Assembly: GCA_028583415.1 (NCBI GenBank)
Contig: CM053270.1
Span: forward strand, 5,402,342 to 5,466,341
DNA length: 64,000 nucleotides
Reading direction: 5' to 3'
From: Protea cynaroides
Taxonomy: Eukaryota; Streptophyta; Magnoliopsida; Proteales; Proteaceae
The notes beneath the pieces were generated by a model. The model saw only the letters and a list, made by a program, of their open reading frames with translations. It was not told the origin of the DNA and did no database searches. Shown here piece after piece: positions 1-11,700 of the stretch; positions within the stretch are counted from its first letter, which is position 1; every line of letters begins with the position of its first letter. The position numbers and the translations under genes are program-made.

Positions 1-545
1 GATGAAAATGTTAGAAATTATTGAAATTTCGGCAGCATAACGACAGTAAATTGGGAAAAAGCCTCGAACTCACCCAAAAACATGGGGAGGAGGACATACG
101 TAACCCCCACACTCTTCGACAAATCAAACACAAGCAATTACAATATGAAATTTCAAGAAATTAAGAAAAATCAAGAATTTTCGAAAATTTTGGAAAACCT
201 AGGTCAAAACATGTAAAAATTTGATTTTTATGAAAACCGTTCGGGGAAACCCCAAATTGGTTGAGGGATTTTGCTCTTGGGGGTCCCTAAACCCTTTCCA
301 AGCTGAAGGAAAAGAGTTCCTACGGTTGGAACATCTCGATCAATGAAAAACCTAAATTTTTACATAAAGACGATATGGAAAATATCTAAAACTTGAAGGA
401 GAAGGAAGAGACCTACCTGGAGACGATGTTCTACGCTTTGAACGGAAGAAATAGGCTTCAAAGGTCACCGGCTGGACTGTAGTAACTCAAGAGCCGGAGA
501 GGAATCGCCACCAGAGAGAAGGAAGAAAGTAAAAGTGAGAAAATT
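1..545 (-). other. 5' intron and first exon of the antisense gene of element A (partial)
   Basis: The stretch matches 21613-22160 in C, where it lies just upstream, on the minus strand, of the antisense ORF. Read on the minus strand, an exon ending CTCCAG is followed at 416 by a GTAGGT donor; the acceptor and ATG lie beyond the left edge. No sense-strand gene is visible here. The 5' limit of exon 1 (near 545) is a guess from where similarity to the motif cluster begins. Confidence 0.6.
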
Positions 546-584
546 CTCAGTTTTTCACAAACTTAAAGCCAATTTTGGGCATAT

Positions 585-735
585 CGGTTGACGGTTTTGC
601 CTATACCGGTCGACCGGTATCTCCCCAGGGGTGCGACCGCTATGTCTCGGTTAGAATTCTAATTCTGACTAGTCGACTATACCGGTCGCAACACTGTATA
701 CAGGGTGTCGACCGGTATGTTGCGACCGGTCAGCA
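585..735. repeat. Cluster of ACCGGT/GGTCGACC motifs in the leader of element A
   Basis: About 150 bp hold many copies of a short motif built from ACCGGT and GTCGAC, such as ACCGGTCGACCGGT and GCGACCGGT, on both strands. The same cluster recurs in C (22190-22340) and in family-1 LTRs. It lies between the divergently oriented antisense gene and gag. A role as a binding site for a regulator is inference. Confidence 0.7.
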
Positions 736-860
736 CCTGAAAAGCCAGAAAAAAAACCCCCAAAAATTTTAAAAATTTGGTAGACTTAATTACTCCTTTT
801 TATGACTGTTTCGCCTTATATTGTTCAAGACTAACACCACTATTGCTTCATTCTCACGTG

Positions 861-877
861 TTATGTCTTCTTCTCAG
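861..877 (+). promoter_or_regulatory. Probable 3' splice site ahead of gag (element A)
   Basis: A pyrimidine-rich run ends TTCTTCTCAG at 877, 21 bases before the gag ATG at 899. C has the same site (AG 24358-24359), and family 2 has an unrelated but equally good acceptor at the same place (B 13574-13573 minus strand, D 41789-41790). With a conserved donor in the LTRs (6263 here), it could bound a leader intron. Confidence 0.5.
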
Positions 878-898
878 ATTCAAACAGAATAGTCTGAG

Positions 899-2183
899 AT
901 GGTGGACGGAAACAGTCGTAGGGGTCGGAAGCGTCACAAGGCTAGGATGCACCTCGAAGAAGAAGAACAGGTCGAGCAAGGCCATGTTAGAGAGCCGAGC
1001 CCGAAAGTTGAGGAAGAACAGGTTCTAGAGGTACCGACAAATTTACCTGGCCCACCTCACAGGAATTCTGAGACCATTGTTACAAACCTGGTCTATCAGA
1101 TGCAAGCTCAGTAGAAAGAATTCCTGAGCGAGATACTGAAGATGCTCAAGCCACCGGGTCCTGTTCCCACTGGTGATATGCCTGAGTCTGGAGAGAAAAA
1201 TGCTTCGCAACCGGTGCAGGGTAGCCCAAGACCGATGGGCCAAGCACAGAATGTACCACCACCGCATCAGTTTTCGTCACCTTCTGCGTACCCAGGAGCC
1301 TATCCATATCCACCACCATGGTACAGAATGAACACACAGGGACAACACGATCTGAGTAGGGCAGTGGACAGATTCCTGAAGTTGAAGCCTTCATCATTCA
1401 CTGGTAGGACAGGGAAACCATTGTGGCCAGCACAGTGGGTTGCAGAGATGGAGAAGAATTTCCATCTAATGACATGTACAGAGGAGGAAAAGGTTTTATT
1501 TGCCACTCACATGCTGAAAGAAGATGCAAATGCTTGGTGGAATTCTACACGGGCATATCTGGAGACTAAGTATACACTGGTGGATTGGGAAGTGTATAAA
1601 CCTGCCTTCTTCGATAAATACTTTCTGAAGAGTTTCAGAGATCAAATGGAGAAGGAGTTCCTGAATCTACAGCAATCTCAGTCGACCGTGGATGCTTATC
1701 AGCAGAGGTATGAAGAGCTATTTTTTTTCTCCGCACCGGAAAGTATGCAAGAAGAGGAGACCAAGACACGTAGGTTCACCATGGGACTACGTGGGAGCAT
1801 CAGAGAGAACATATTGGGTTTGGACAAGAAGATCTACTATGAGGTTGTGCAGGTTGCGAGGGTGATAGAATCCAGTCAGAGGGACAACTTCTTTGCTCAG
1901 AACAAGGGAGTGAAGAGACCTGCTAGTGAGAGTTCGGGTGGCGGTAACAATAGACCATTCCGCCCATACAGGGCTCAGACCGCTACAGTGCCTGCAAGGA
2001 ACAATGCGGCACCACCTGTGCCACAGAATGCCGGATTCAACCCGAATATCAAATGTTTCAACTTCCAGCAAGTGGGTCATATTGCAAGGACCTGTACTCT
2101 ACCTAAGAAGCAACCTCCCCAGCAAGGAAAAGTTTATGCGGTCACCACTGAAGTGGCAGCCGCATCACCTGATGTGGTCACTG
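899..2183 (+). pseudogene. gag: gag of element A (interrupted)
   Basis: Encodes the capsid/nucleocapsid precursor of a Ty3/gypsy element. The ATG at 899 starts a basic then acidic N-terminus and a proline-rich region; the retrotransposon gag domain lies around 1400-1880 (WVAEMEKNF..., YQQRYEELFFF). The frame carries a stop at 1112-1114 (TAG where C has CAG). The zinc knuckle near 2052 reads CFNF where CFNC is expected, so the second metal-binding Cys is lost. The coding exon is taken to end at the predicted donor (2183/2184); unspliced reading would stop at 2240-2242. Translation from 899 is supported by the intact homologous frame in C. Confidence 0.85.
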
Positions 2184-2267
2184 GTATGACTCTATCCCTT
2201 ATTATTTGGCTTACTATTTCCATTGTGTGTATGCGCATATAGAACTAAGGGATGATAAAAATCCCAG
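2184..2267 (+). other. Predicted 84-nt intron between gag and protease (element A)
   Basis: Donor GTATGACT follows the gag codons for DVVTG and acceptor CCCAG ends at 2267. The segment has stops in the gag frame (TAG 2240, TAA 2246). Joining 2183 to 2268 gives the uninterrupted gag-protease sequence seen in ordinary Tekay elements ([19 protein letters not shown]). Equivalent sites occur in all five copies with lengths of 84, 84, 83, 71 and 70 nt. Confidence 0.7.
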
Positions 2268-5200
2268 GAATTGTAAATGTAGCGGGTATACCTGCCAGAG
2301 TACTATTTGACTCTGGGGCCACGCACTCCTTTGTTTCGATTTCTTTTGGGAAGCGAATAGAGTTACCTATCGAGCACTTGAACCCAAGCTTGATAGTTTG
2401 CTCTCCACTAGGAGTTGAAGTGGCTTTGATCGAATATTATGGACCATGTACCGTATGTATTGAGGTCCGAGACTTAGAAGCAAGCCTAGTACCACTTAAG
2501 ATGGCAGACTTTGATGTCATTTTGGGAATGGATTGGCTAGGCCATCATTCGGCCGTCCTATTATGTGGTGAAAGGAAGCTTGTGCTTACTGACAAAAAGG
2601 GAAAGGAGTATAGCTTCATTGGGATCAAGCTATCTAGGAAGCGGAAGCTGATTCTCTCCGCCCTAAAAGCTAAGAGATGCTTAGAGAAAGGGGGAGTGGG
2701 GTATCTAGTATCTGTAGTCGACATCACGGTGGAGTCACACAAGATGGAAGATATAGATGTGGTTCGAGAGTTCCCAGATGTATTTCCAGAGGAGCTTCCA
2801 GGTCTACCGTCGGACAGGGCTACAGAGTTTGTAATAGACCTTATGCCAGGTTCGGCGTCGGTGTCCAAAGCACCATACAAGATGGCCCCTACCGAGTTAA
2901 AGGAGTTGAAGACCCAATTACAGGAATTGTTAGATAAGGGTTTCATACGACCTAGCATATCGCCTTGGGGAGCACCTGTATTATTTGTCAAGAAGAAGGA
3001 CGGAAGTGTAAGACTATGCATTGACTACCGTGAACTGAACAAGTTGACGATCAAGAATCGGTATCCTTTGCCTAAAATCGACGATCTGTTCGATCAATTG
3101 CAGGGTGCAAAGGTTTTCTCAAAGATTGATCTCCGATCGGGGTATCACCAACTGAAGATCAAGGCCGGAGATATTTCGAAGACTGCTTTCAGGACGAGGT
3201 ATGGACATTATGAGTTTCTAGTTATGTCTTTCCGGTTGACCAATGCTCCAGCGTCGTTCATGGAACTGATGAACCGAGTGTTTCATGATTTGTTGGACAC
3301 TTCGGTTATCGTATTCATCGACGACATATTGATCTACTCTAAGGACATGGAGACTCATACAACACACTTGAGAGCAGCCCTACAACGGCTGAGACAAGAG
3401 AAGCTTTATGCTAAGTTCAAGAAGTGTGAGTTTTGGCTGAAGGAAGTGGTTTTCTTGGGCCATGTAGTATCTGAAGACGGTATCAAGGTTGATCCAAATA
3501 AGATAGCTGCTACAGTAGGATGGGAAGCACCAAAATCTGTTGCGGTGATTCGTAGTTTCCTTGGGTTGGCTGGTTATTATAGAAGATTCGTGGAAGATTA
3601 GTCCAGGATCGCTGTTCCACTCACCAGATTGACCAAAAAGGGAGATAAATTCATATGGACAGATGAGTGTGAGAAGTGCTTTCAGACTTTGAAGTCAAGA
3701 CTAGTCTCTGCACCTATTTTGACCATACCAGAACCAAGCGTACCGTTTACTTTATATACGGATGCTTCAGGATTGGGTATTGGGTGTGTATTGATGCAAG
3801 GAGAACAGGTTATTGCTTACGCATCAAGACAGTTAAAGGAGCATGAGAAGAACTATCCTACGCATGACTTGGAGCTAGCAGCGGTTATACATGCAATCAA
3901 GACTTGGAGACACTATTTGTACGGTGAGAAGTTTCAGATGAAGTCAGATCACAAGAGCATAACTTATCTTTTCACTCAGAAGGATCTGAATATGAGACAG
4001 AGGAGATGGTTGGAATTGTTGAAAGATTATGATTGTGACGTCCAGTACCATCCGGGTAAAGCAAATGTGGTGGCTGACGCCTTAAGCAGAAAGTGGGCAT
4101 CGAAACCTGTGACAGGACCAAGTACAAATGCTGCATTATGTGCCGCTGCCTCAAGTTCAATCGAAGGTGATGAAGAGTACATAATTGAAACTGCAGAAGA
4201 TCCAGTCGAGCAAGGCTTAATTCATAAGTTCACCATGATATTCGCAGCTTTGAAGATCTCACCGGATCTAGTTGATGAAGTCAAGGTAGCAATCCTACAG
4301 GATCCTCATCTCAAGACAATGCAAGAAGACTTAGAGAAGGGTACGAGCAATCCTGATTTTACCTTGGATTCAGACATACTCAGGTATCGTGGACGATTAT
4401 GTATACCTGAGAGTGAATACTGCAATATTAGAGATCGAGTTATGACTGAAGCTCATTACACTCCATATTCGGTACATCCAGGAAGTACCAAAATGTACCA
4501 TGATTTAAGAAGACTATATTGGTGGAGGGGTATGAAAGCAGCTATAGCTCGTTTCGTGTTCCAATGTCTGAATTATCAACAAGTTAAAATAGAAAGGCAG
4601 AGACCCACAGGTTTACTACAGCCATTACCAGAACCTGCATGGAAGTGGGATTGCATTACCATGGATTTCGTCACTGGCCTACCTATGACACCAAGGTCGG
4701 TGGATGCAGTTTGGGTTATAGTCGACCGACTCACCAAGACAGCTCGATTTATTGCGGTCAGACCTCAGTATACCATGGAGAAACTGGCCAAGTTATATGT
4801 GGATAATATAGTCAGACTTCATGGCGTTCCAGAGAGTATAGTATCTGACAGAGATCCCCATTTTACATCAAAGTTCTGGGAAGGATTACAGAAAGCTATG
4901 GGAACAAAGTTGAAGTTCAGTACAACTTTTCACCCTCAGACGACGGACAGTCAGAACGAACTATTCAAATTTTAGAAGATATGCTCCGAGCTTGTGCATT
5001 GGATTTCAAGGGAGCTTGGGACGAAAAGCTATCACTTATCGAGTTTGCTTATAACAACAGTTATCAGGCTACAATTCAGATGGCCCCATATGAAGCACTT
5101 TATGGGAAAAAGTGTCGAACACCTCTGCTATGGAACGAGGTGGGAGAAAGAATAATTGTAGGACTGGAGTTTGTTGAAGAAACTTGTCGTGTGATTGATC

Positions 5201-5700
5201 AGATCAAGAAGAGAGTAAAGAAGCTCAAGTTCGACAAAAGCACTATGCGGATAATCGACGTCGAGATCTGGAGTTTGCAGTGGGTGACAAAGTATTCTTG
5301 AAGGTATCACCGGTGCGAGGTCTAAAAAGGTTTGGTAAGATGGGGAAGCTATCCCCAGGTATGTGGGACCATATGAGATATTGACCCGACGTGGTAATGT
5401 AGCATATCAACTGGCTCTACCACCATCTATGTCAAGCGTTCATAACGTATTCCATGTATCATTACTGAAGAAGTATGTCAGAGATCCATCGCACATCTTG
5501 ACCGCTGATCCCCCAGACTTGACTGAAGACTTAACTTTCGAAGTGGTGCCGGTGATGCTCTCAAGTTGAAAGGTACAACAACTTTGAACCAAGGACATCC
5601 ATTATGTAAAGGTGCATTGGAGAAGCCAAAATGTGGAGGAAATTACTTGGGAAGAGTAGAACGCGATGAGGAAGGAGTACCCTAACCTTTTCAACGATCA
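2268..5700 (+). pseudogene. pol: pol of element A: protease, RT, RNase H, integrase, chromodomain-like tail (interrupted)
   Basis: The aspartic protease motif FDSGATHSF lies near 2310. The RT has [16 protein letters not shown] and the catalytic FIDD at about 3314-3325, where Ty3/gypsy elements have YxDD or FxDD. RNase H shows YTDASGLG near 3755. The integrase zinc region near 4470-4590 reads CLNY instead of CLNC; core residues sit in WDCITMDF and VSDRDPHF. The C-terminus (5560-5700) resembles the Tekay chromodomain (ITWEE...YPNLF). Breaks: stop at 3599-3601, a one-base loss near 4942, another near 5212, a small loss near 5350 and stop TGA at 5567 where C has CGA. The reading frame up to 3601 is long and clean, so decay is moderate. 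Confidence 0.88.
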
Positions 5701-5721
5701 AGGTACGTTCAAATTTCGAGG

Positions 5722-5803
5722 CTGAAATTTCTTTTAAGGGTGGGGGAGTTGTGAAACCTACATGCAAATTTCAGGATGAAATTTCTTTTAAGGGCAGGGG
5801 AGT
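5722..5803 (+). promoter_or_regulatory. Duplicated polypurine tract before the LTR (element A)
   Basis: AAGGGTGGGGGAG at about 5736-5748 is followed by an LTR-start-like TGTGAAACCTACATG, then a second AAATTTCTTTTAAGGGCAGGGGAG at about 5780-5802 directly before the LTR. The polypurine tract primes plus-strand DNA synthesis. The same doubled arrangement occurs in C and E but not in B or D. Confidence 0.7.
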
Positions 5804-6111
5804 TATAAGACCCGCACTCCGTAAACCCGGTCTAAACCTTGGTTTTGTGTCGTAGCAGGTCTTTCGATCATCACCGAGCCAGACGGGACGAGCGCATGAC
5901 AAACAGGTATGAAATTGGACCAAAGACGATTAAATCAACATGATTTTATGTTGACCGGTTGATGGTACCGGTCTTGGTACCGGTCGACCGGTCAGGTCTG
6001 CACAACTGTGTGTGGAGATCCGAAAATTGACTTCTGAGGGTCCCACTTTCCAGATTTCTAATCCTAAGACCTTCCTAATCCTAATAGGGTTACTAAACCC
6101 TAATTATTGCC

Positions 6112-6119
6112 TATAAATA
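6112..6119 (+). promoter_or_regulatory. TATA box of the family-1 LTR
   Basis: TATAAATA about 310 bp from the LTR start, followed by a CT-rich leader. The counterpart in C's 3' LTR is at 29595-29602 and in D at 37248-37255. This marks the likely U3/R boundary a short distance downstream. Confidence 0.65.
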
Positions 6120-6254
6120 CACCCTTAAACCTCCTCAAATCCTTTCCATTTTCTCTCACAAACCCTAGAGAAGAGAAAGAGGTTGGAAAGGAGAAGGAGT
6201 TAAGAAGAAGAAGGAGGTGCTGCCATTACCGTTCGACGACGCTCTCATTACGCC

Positions 6255-6270
6255 AGTCAACGGTAAGTGT
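6255..6270 (+). promoter_or_regulatory. Conserved splice donor in the family-1 LTR
   Basis: CAACG|GTAAGTGT at 6263, about 150 bp after the TATA box. It is kept in C's 3' LTR (29746) and in both E LTRs (minus strand, 44778 and 54062). Family 2 has TCTCAG|GTATGG at the equivalent place (D 37400, B 17850 minus strand, F 62274). It may pair with the acceptor before gag. Confidence 0.5.
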
Positions 6271-6450
6271 TTTAACCATTCTTCTTACTCTATGACTCTA
6301 GGATAGTATATGGGTGGATCAATACCATGCAAAGTAGGTATTGATCTAAAACCCTAAATTGGCCAATAAACCCTAAGTTGCCGTCAAACCCAAGATTTGA
6401 GTTTCGAGATGATATTCATTGAAACAAGACTTTAATGAGTTGGGGATAAC

Positions 6451-8754
6451 TGTCATACCCCAATTCTACACATTTCAGAATGGTGTGATGAACAGCTAAA
6501 TAACCAACGGTTCAACCAGGATCTCAAATAGGCTATCCCTGCGTTACCTGAATCTTCATACACTAACCATCATAATCAGAGTAAATACACAATAGCGGAA
6601 GTCTTATAAATAAATGTACTGAGAACTAAAATGATATCCATAAATAATAACAAATTATTCTGTGTTTAACTGAGACATAAATATTTAAGTACCAATCACA
6701 TGTCTTATAAATCCAATAAAGAAACCTATAAAAATATCTTGTCAAATACACGAGTTGCACTCGCAAGAGGAGTTGTGTGTATCATCTTCAGCTCCAGCGT
6801 CCATTGCTGCTACGTTCCCGTACATAGGCGCATTCATGAAATCTTCAACTGTGTAACCTGCACCATCAACTAAAAATATTCGACGTCGAGGGGTGAGCAC
6901 ACAACACGGCTTAGTGAGTAGCCATAACAATGCAACATTACATATGCATGCACATTCATTTATCTCTTTGGTCTGGTTCATAGTTTGCAATGCGCAATAG
7001 AAAGGTTGGGTGGTCAAAGGTTAACGTTTATTGACACCACCTCTATACACAGGGTGTGGAAGTCCGTCCGAAGGTTAACGTTTATCGTCGTCCCCATCCA
7101 CTCTACCATAACATTATACAACAAAGGTTAACGTTTATTGCTATATAATGCTATACCAACACGTAAGCCCCTGTTAGCGAGGGCTTGCAAACTGGGCTCG
7201 CTACTAACCAATCCTAATGCCAAACAGTGTATCCAAGGCCTCACCCTAGCATCCCTCAGAATGTCCATAGAGATAGAGCTAAGGCCCCCCGGTAGAGTCA
7301 GAGACTACAAGGACCGAGACCACCTCCCCTGATACCCTACGACACAATAGTTCTGCTAAGGTAATGGCGATACGACGATGTCAAAGCACAAGACTTGAGT
7401 TAGAGATAGAGCTAAAGTGCTGAGACCCGCCAAAGGTTAACGTTTATTGACGTTCTCATCACACCTCCCCTGATACTCGCTCGCATCAAGTACATCAACC
7501 ACACACATACAATCACATGCCTATTCCTATCATCATAATCATCATCATGTTATAAACAATAAAGTAAATATGCATGAACAAGTAATAGAAATATTGGATG
7601 GCATGCTGTATGCACATTACAAACATATTTGCATAAAATCAAACATGGCATAGGACTCAAGAATTAGAAAATAGTTTATTATTAACCGATTTAGTTTGGA
7701 GTTAAGGTTCCTCACCTTAGTTTGCTATAAGATATTTTTCCAAGCTTTAAAATCACCTCTACAGTGTTATTATAATGCTAGCAAACCTAACAAAGTCGAA
7801 AGAATTTAATTAGAATTAATTCAAAATTTAAAAACCATGCTGTTAACTGAGGGTCGATCAGAGGGTCGATGCTCAGGATACATAGGGTCGTTGGGTTTAT
7901 CGACCCTACCCTCTGTCTAAACTTCCCGAATGCTGAGGGTCGATGGTCAGGGTGCCTAGGGTCGATGGGTCTGTCGACCCTTTGTGCGACCCTCGGTGTA
8001 CTCTGGTCCAATTTCTACTTTTTACATCATTCTTCATGTTTGGGGTCCTATGGCTTGCTTCCACATTCCATTAAACATTCATTCCATGGTCTGAAACCAT
8101 GATTCTTCCTCCTAGATGGCTTTCATGCATTATCCTCGGGTTTTCTATTAAAACCTCACCATGAATGGATGATTTGGGTTTATCCAAAATCCTACACTCA
8201 ACCATATCTAACCTAAGGTCTGTAGAAACTCATGGAATTAGTATCCATACCTGAGAAGATTATTTTTCCCTGGAAATTCTTCTTCTTTTTGCTAAGTCTT
8301 CTTCCTTGCCTCCTTTCTTCCTCTTTTCCTTCTTCTCTCTTTCTCTCAATTCAATTAGGGTTGTGAAAGGAGTGAAAGTGGCTTAGGGACGTCCTTTAAA
8401 TAGAGTAGGAATGTCCTATAATAGTCCCATTGAGATTTGAAAATAATCCCAATCAAAAATTAAGAACTTTCCTAATTTCAGTTTCGGCAGTAAGTGAGGG
8501 TCGATGATCCCGTCAACCCTGTGGTCTGTCACTGTCCGACCCTCTCCCAAATTTTAAAGGTCTGAGTTTCTGATTTGGGAGGGTCGACCCTGTTTAGCTG
8601 GGTATGCGACCCTTCTTCTATTTTAAGTGTTTTTGGGTCGATTTGATACCTGGGATCTCGCTCTCCTTCACGCCCTTGGTCCATTTGACTCGACCATAAT
8701 GGGTGAACCTGGTTCAAGGTGGTAAGACCGGATTAGTTTGGCACGGGTCTTACA
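6451..8754 (-). repeat. 3' LTR of element B (family 2)
   Basis: Begins TGTCATACCCC and ends GGGTCTTACA on the plus strand; 2304 bp. On the minus strand it starts TGTAAGACCCGTGCCAAACTAATCCGG. It holds two GGTCGA clusters (7848-8000 and 8495-8620), a CAT-rich microsatellite (7540-7560), four copies of AAAGGTTAACGTTTATTG (7015, 7071, 7123, 7431) and the conserved small frame at 6742-6870. Confidence 0.93.
6742..6870 (-). other. Conserved LTR mini-ORF (3' LTR of B)
   Basis: Minus-strand frame preceded by ATTTTTAG. It reads VDGAGYTVEDFMNAPMYG, then an acidic stretch and a CECNSC end, stopping at 6742. The same peptide appears in every LTR family of the window. Function is unknown, and translation or splicing is not shown by sequence alone. 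Confidence 0.5.
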
Positions 8755-11700
8755 ACTCCCCCCAACTTATAAAAATTTCATCCTCGAAATTGGACGTACC
8801 TTTTGAATCAAATAAATGAGGGTATTGCTTCCGCATAGCATTTTCTTCTTCCCATGTAACTTCTTCCATGTCTCTACTTTTCCATGTGACCTTAACATAG
8901 TAGATATCTCTGTTGTGTAGACGTTGAACCTTTTGACTAGTGATTTCCGTTGGTGTTACTTTAAATTTCAAATCATCAGTCAATTTTGGCAAATCCACTG
9001 TCAAAACTTGTGTTGGGTCTTTGACATACTTCTTCAATAAGGATATGTGAAATACGTCATGCATACTTGACATAGATGGTGGTAGTGCTAACTGATAAGC
9101 TACTTTTCCACGCCTAGCCAGAATTTCATATGGCCCGACATACCTTGGACTTAGTTTCCCTTTTTGTCCGAACCTTTTCAATCCTCACATAGGCGATACC
9201 TTTAAAAATACTTTATCACCTACGACGAACTCTAGATCTCTTCGTCGAGTATCCGCATATTGCTTCTGACGGTTCTGAGCTGTTCTTACTCTTTCCTTGA
9301 TAATGTCGACCACTCGACAAGTCTCTTCAATAAATTCTGGTCCAACAATACTACGTTCTCCAAGTTCATTCCAAAACAAAGGAGTTCGACACTTTCTACC
9401 ATACAATGCTTCATAAGGTGACATCTGTATAGTAGCCTGATAGCTATTGTTATAAGCGAACTCGATCAATGGTAACCTTTCATCCCATGATCCCTTGAAA
9501 TCAATTACACATGCTCATAGCATATCTTCTAGAATTTGAATTGTGCGCTCTGACTGTCCATCTGTCTATGGGTGGAATGCAGTACTGAACTTCAACGTTG
9601 TACCCATAGCCTTTTGCAATCCTTCCCAAAATTTAGAAGTAAATCGTGGATCTCTATCTGACACAATGCTTTCTGGTACACCGTGTAGCGAACAATGTTA
9701 TCCACATACAACTTTGCTAACCTTTCCAGTATATACTGAGGTCGTATAGGTATGAAATGAGCTGTCTTTGTCAGACGGTCTACAATCACCCAAACTGCGT
9801 CTACTACTCGAGGAGTCAATGGTAGTCCCGTGACGAAGTCCATAGTGATGCAGTCCCATTTCCATGCTGGTTCCGATAATGACTGCAGTAGTCCTGCGGG
9901 TCTTTGTCGTTCAGCCTTTATTTTCTGACAATTTAGGCATTGAGACACGAACTTAGCTACATCTGCTTTCATTCCCCTCCACCAGTATAATTTCTTTAGG
10001 TCATGATACATCTTTGTACATCCAGGATGTACCGAGTAGATGGTGGTATGGGCTTCTTTCATGAGTCGGTGTCTGATGTCTACACTTTCTGTTTCGGGTA
10101 CACATATTCTTCCTTTGTATTTCAGTACCTTCTCGTCATCCAAGGTGAACTCAGGGTTAGTCCTACCTTTCTCAATATCTTCGTGTACTGTTCTCAGATA
10201 AGGATCTGCTTTGATAGCTGTCTTCACTTCATCCAATATATCCGGTATAATCTTCAATGCCACGAACATATTCGAAAACCGATGAATAAACCCTTGGTTG
10301 GCTGATCCATCCGTGGTGTCTATCACATACTGCTCGTTGTCGTGATTGAATACAATTCCGGTAGTACACATTGCCGCAGTCGTGCTAACTTCTCCTTGAG
10401 ATTTTATCATTGCTTTTCTGCTCAATGCATCTGCTACTACGTTCGCTTTTTCCGGATGATACTGGATATCACAATCATAGTCTTTCAATAGTTCCAGCCA
10501 TCTTCTTTGTCTCATATTCAACTCCTTCTGATTAAATAAATAAGACTTTTATGGTCTGACTTAATTTAGAATTTCTCTCCGTATAGGTAATGTCTCTATA
10601 TCTTGACAGCATGTACTACTGCCGCTAACTCTAAATCGTGAGTGGGGTAATTTTTCTCATGTACCTTCAATTGTCTCGAGGCGTAGGCAATCACTTGCTC
10701 TCCTTGCATAAGCACACATCCTAATCCCAATCCCGACGCATCGGTATATAAGGTAAACGTCTGTCCTGGGATCGGAATAGTCAAAATCGGAGCGGATATC
10801 AATCTGGTCTTCAGTGTTTGAAAACTCTTTTCACACTTATCCGTCCATACAAATTTTTCTCCTTTCTTGGTCAAACTGGTGAGAGGTACGACAATCCGAG
10901 AATAGTCTTCTACGAATCTTCGATAATAACCAGCTAGACCCAGAAAACTTCTAATTTTTGAAACGGTCCTTGGTGCTTCCCACTTTATGATAGCCTCGAT
11001 CTTACTGGGGTCCACTTTGATTCCTTCAGTGGATACTACGTGGCCTAGAAAGGCGACTTCACTTAGCCAAAACTCACACTTTGAAAATTTGGCATATAAC
11101 TTCTCTTTCCTTAAACGCTGTAGGGCTGCGTTTAGGTTCTTGACATGGGTTTCCTTGTCCTTAGAGTATACCAATATGTCATCAATAAATACTATAATCT
11201 ACGTATCCAACATAACGTGGAAGACTCGGTTCATAAGTTCCATGAACATTGCCGGTGCATTAGTTAATCCGAATGACATTACTAAGAATTCATAATGTCC
11301 GTATCTTGTCCTGAAGGCTGTCTTCGGAATGTCACCTTCTTTAATCTTCAGTTGATGATAGCTTGATCGAAGATCGATATTTGAAAATACCTTTGCTCCC
11401 TGTAACTGATCGAACAAGTCATCGATCCGAGGTAGCGGATATCGATTCTTGATTGTCAGCTTATTCAACTCTCGATAGTCGATACATAATCGAACGCTAC
11501 CATCCTTCTTCTTTACGAACAACACCGGTGCTCCCCATGGAGATATACTGGGTCTAATATAACCCTTATCCAGCAGTTCTTGTAATTGCACTTTTAATTC
11601 CTTCAGTTCAGTAGGAGCCATTCTATAAGGTTCTTTTGATACTGGTGCGGCTCCGGGTAGAAGGTCAATTACAAACTCCGTGGCTCGGTCGGGTGGTAAT

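Larger units (their letters stand above)
5804..6450 (+). repeat. LTR shared by elements A and C, left part (family 1)
   Basis: It starts TATAAGACCCGCACTCC where other copies have TGTAAGACCCGC. It carries ACCGGT/GTCGAC motifs (5950-5995), a TATA box (6112-6119), a CT-rich leader and a splice donor at 6263, and is cut at 6450 by element B. It resumes at 18372. Together the halves are 2267 bp, as the 3' LTR of A and the 5' LTR of C. Confidence 0.85.

Noticed and set aside
575..772. Small frame in the leader of A (also near 22184 in C)
   Set aside because: It is a translation of the ACCGGT motif cluster and changes freely between copies.
1142..2080. Many other-strand frames opposite gag and pol
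   Set aside because: They repeat at each gag-pol copy only because the sense sequence is conserved. They have no matching family motifs or splice sites.
2240..2252. Stop-codon readthrough or programmed frameshift between gag and pol
   Set aside because: A and C have two stops in a row, and B, D and E have three different frame relations. Only splicing gives the same protein join in all five.
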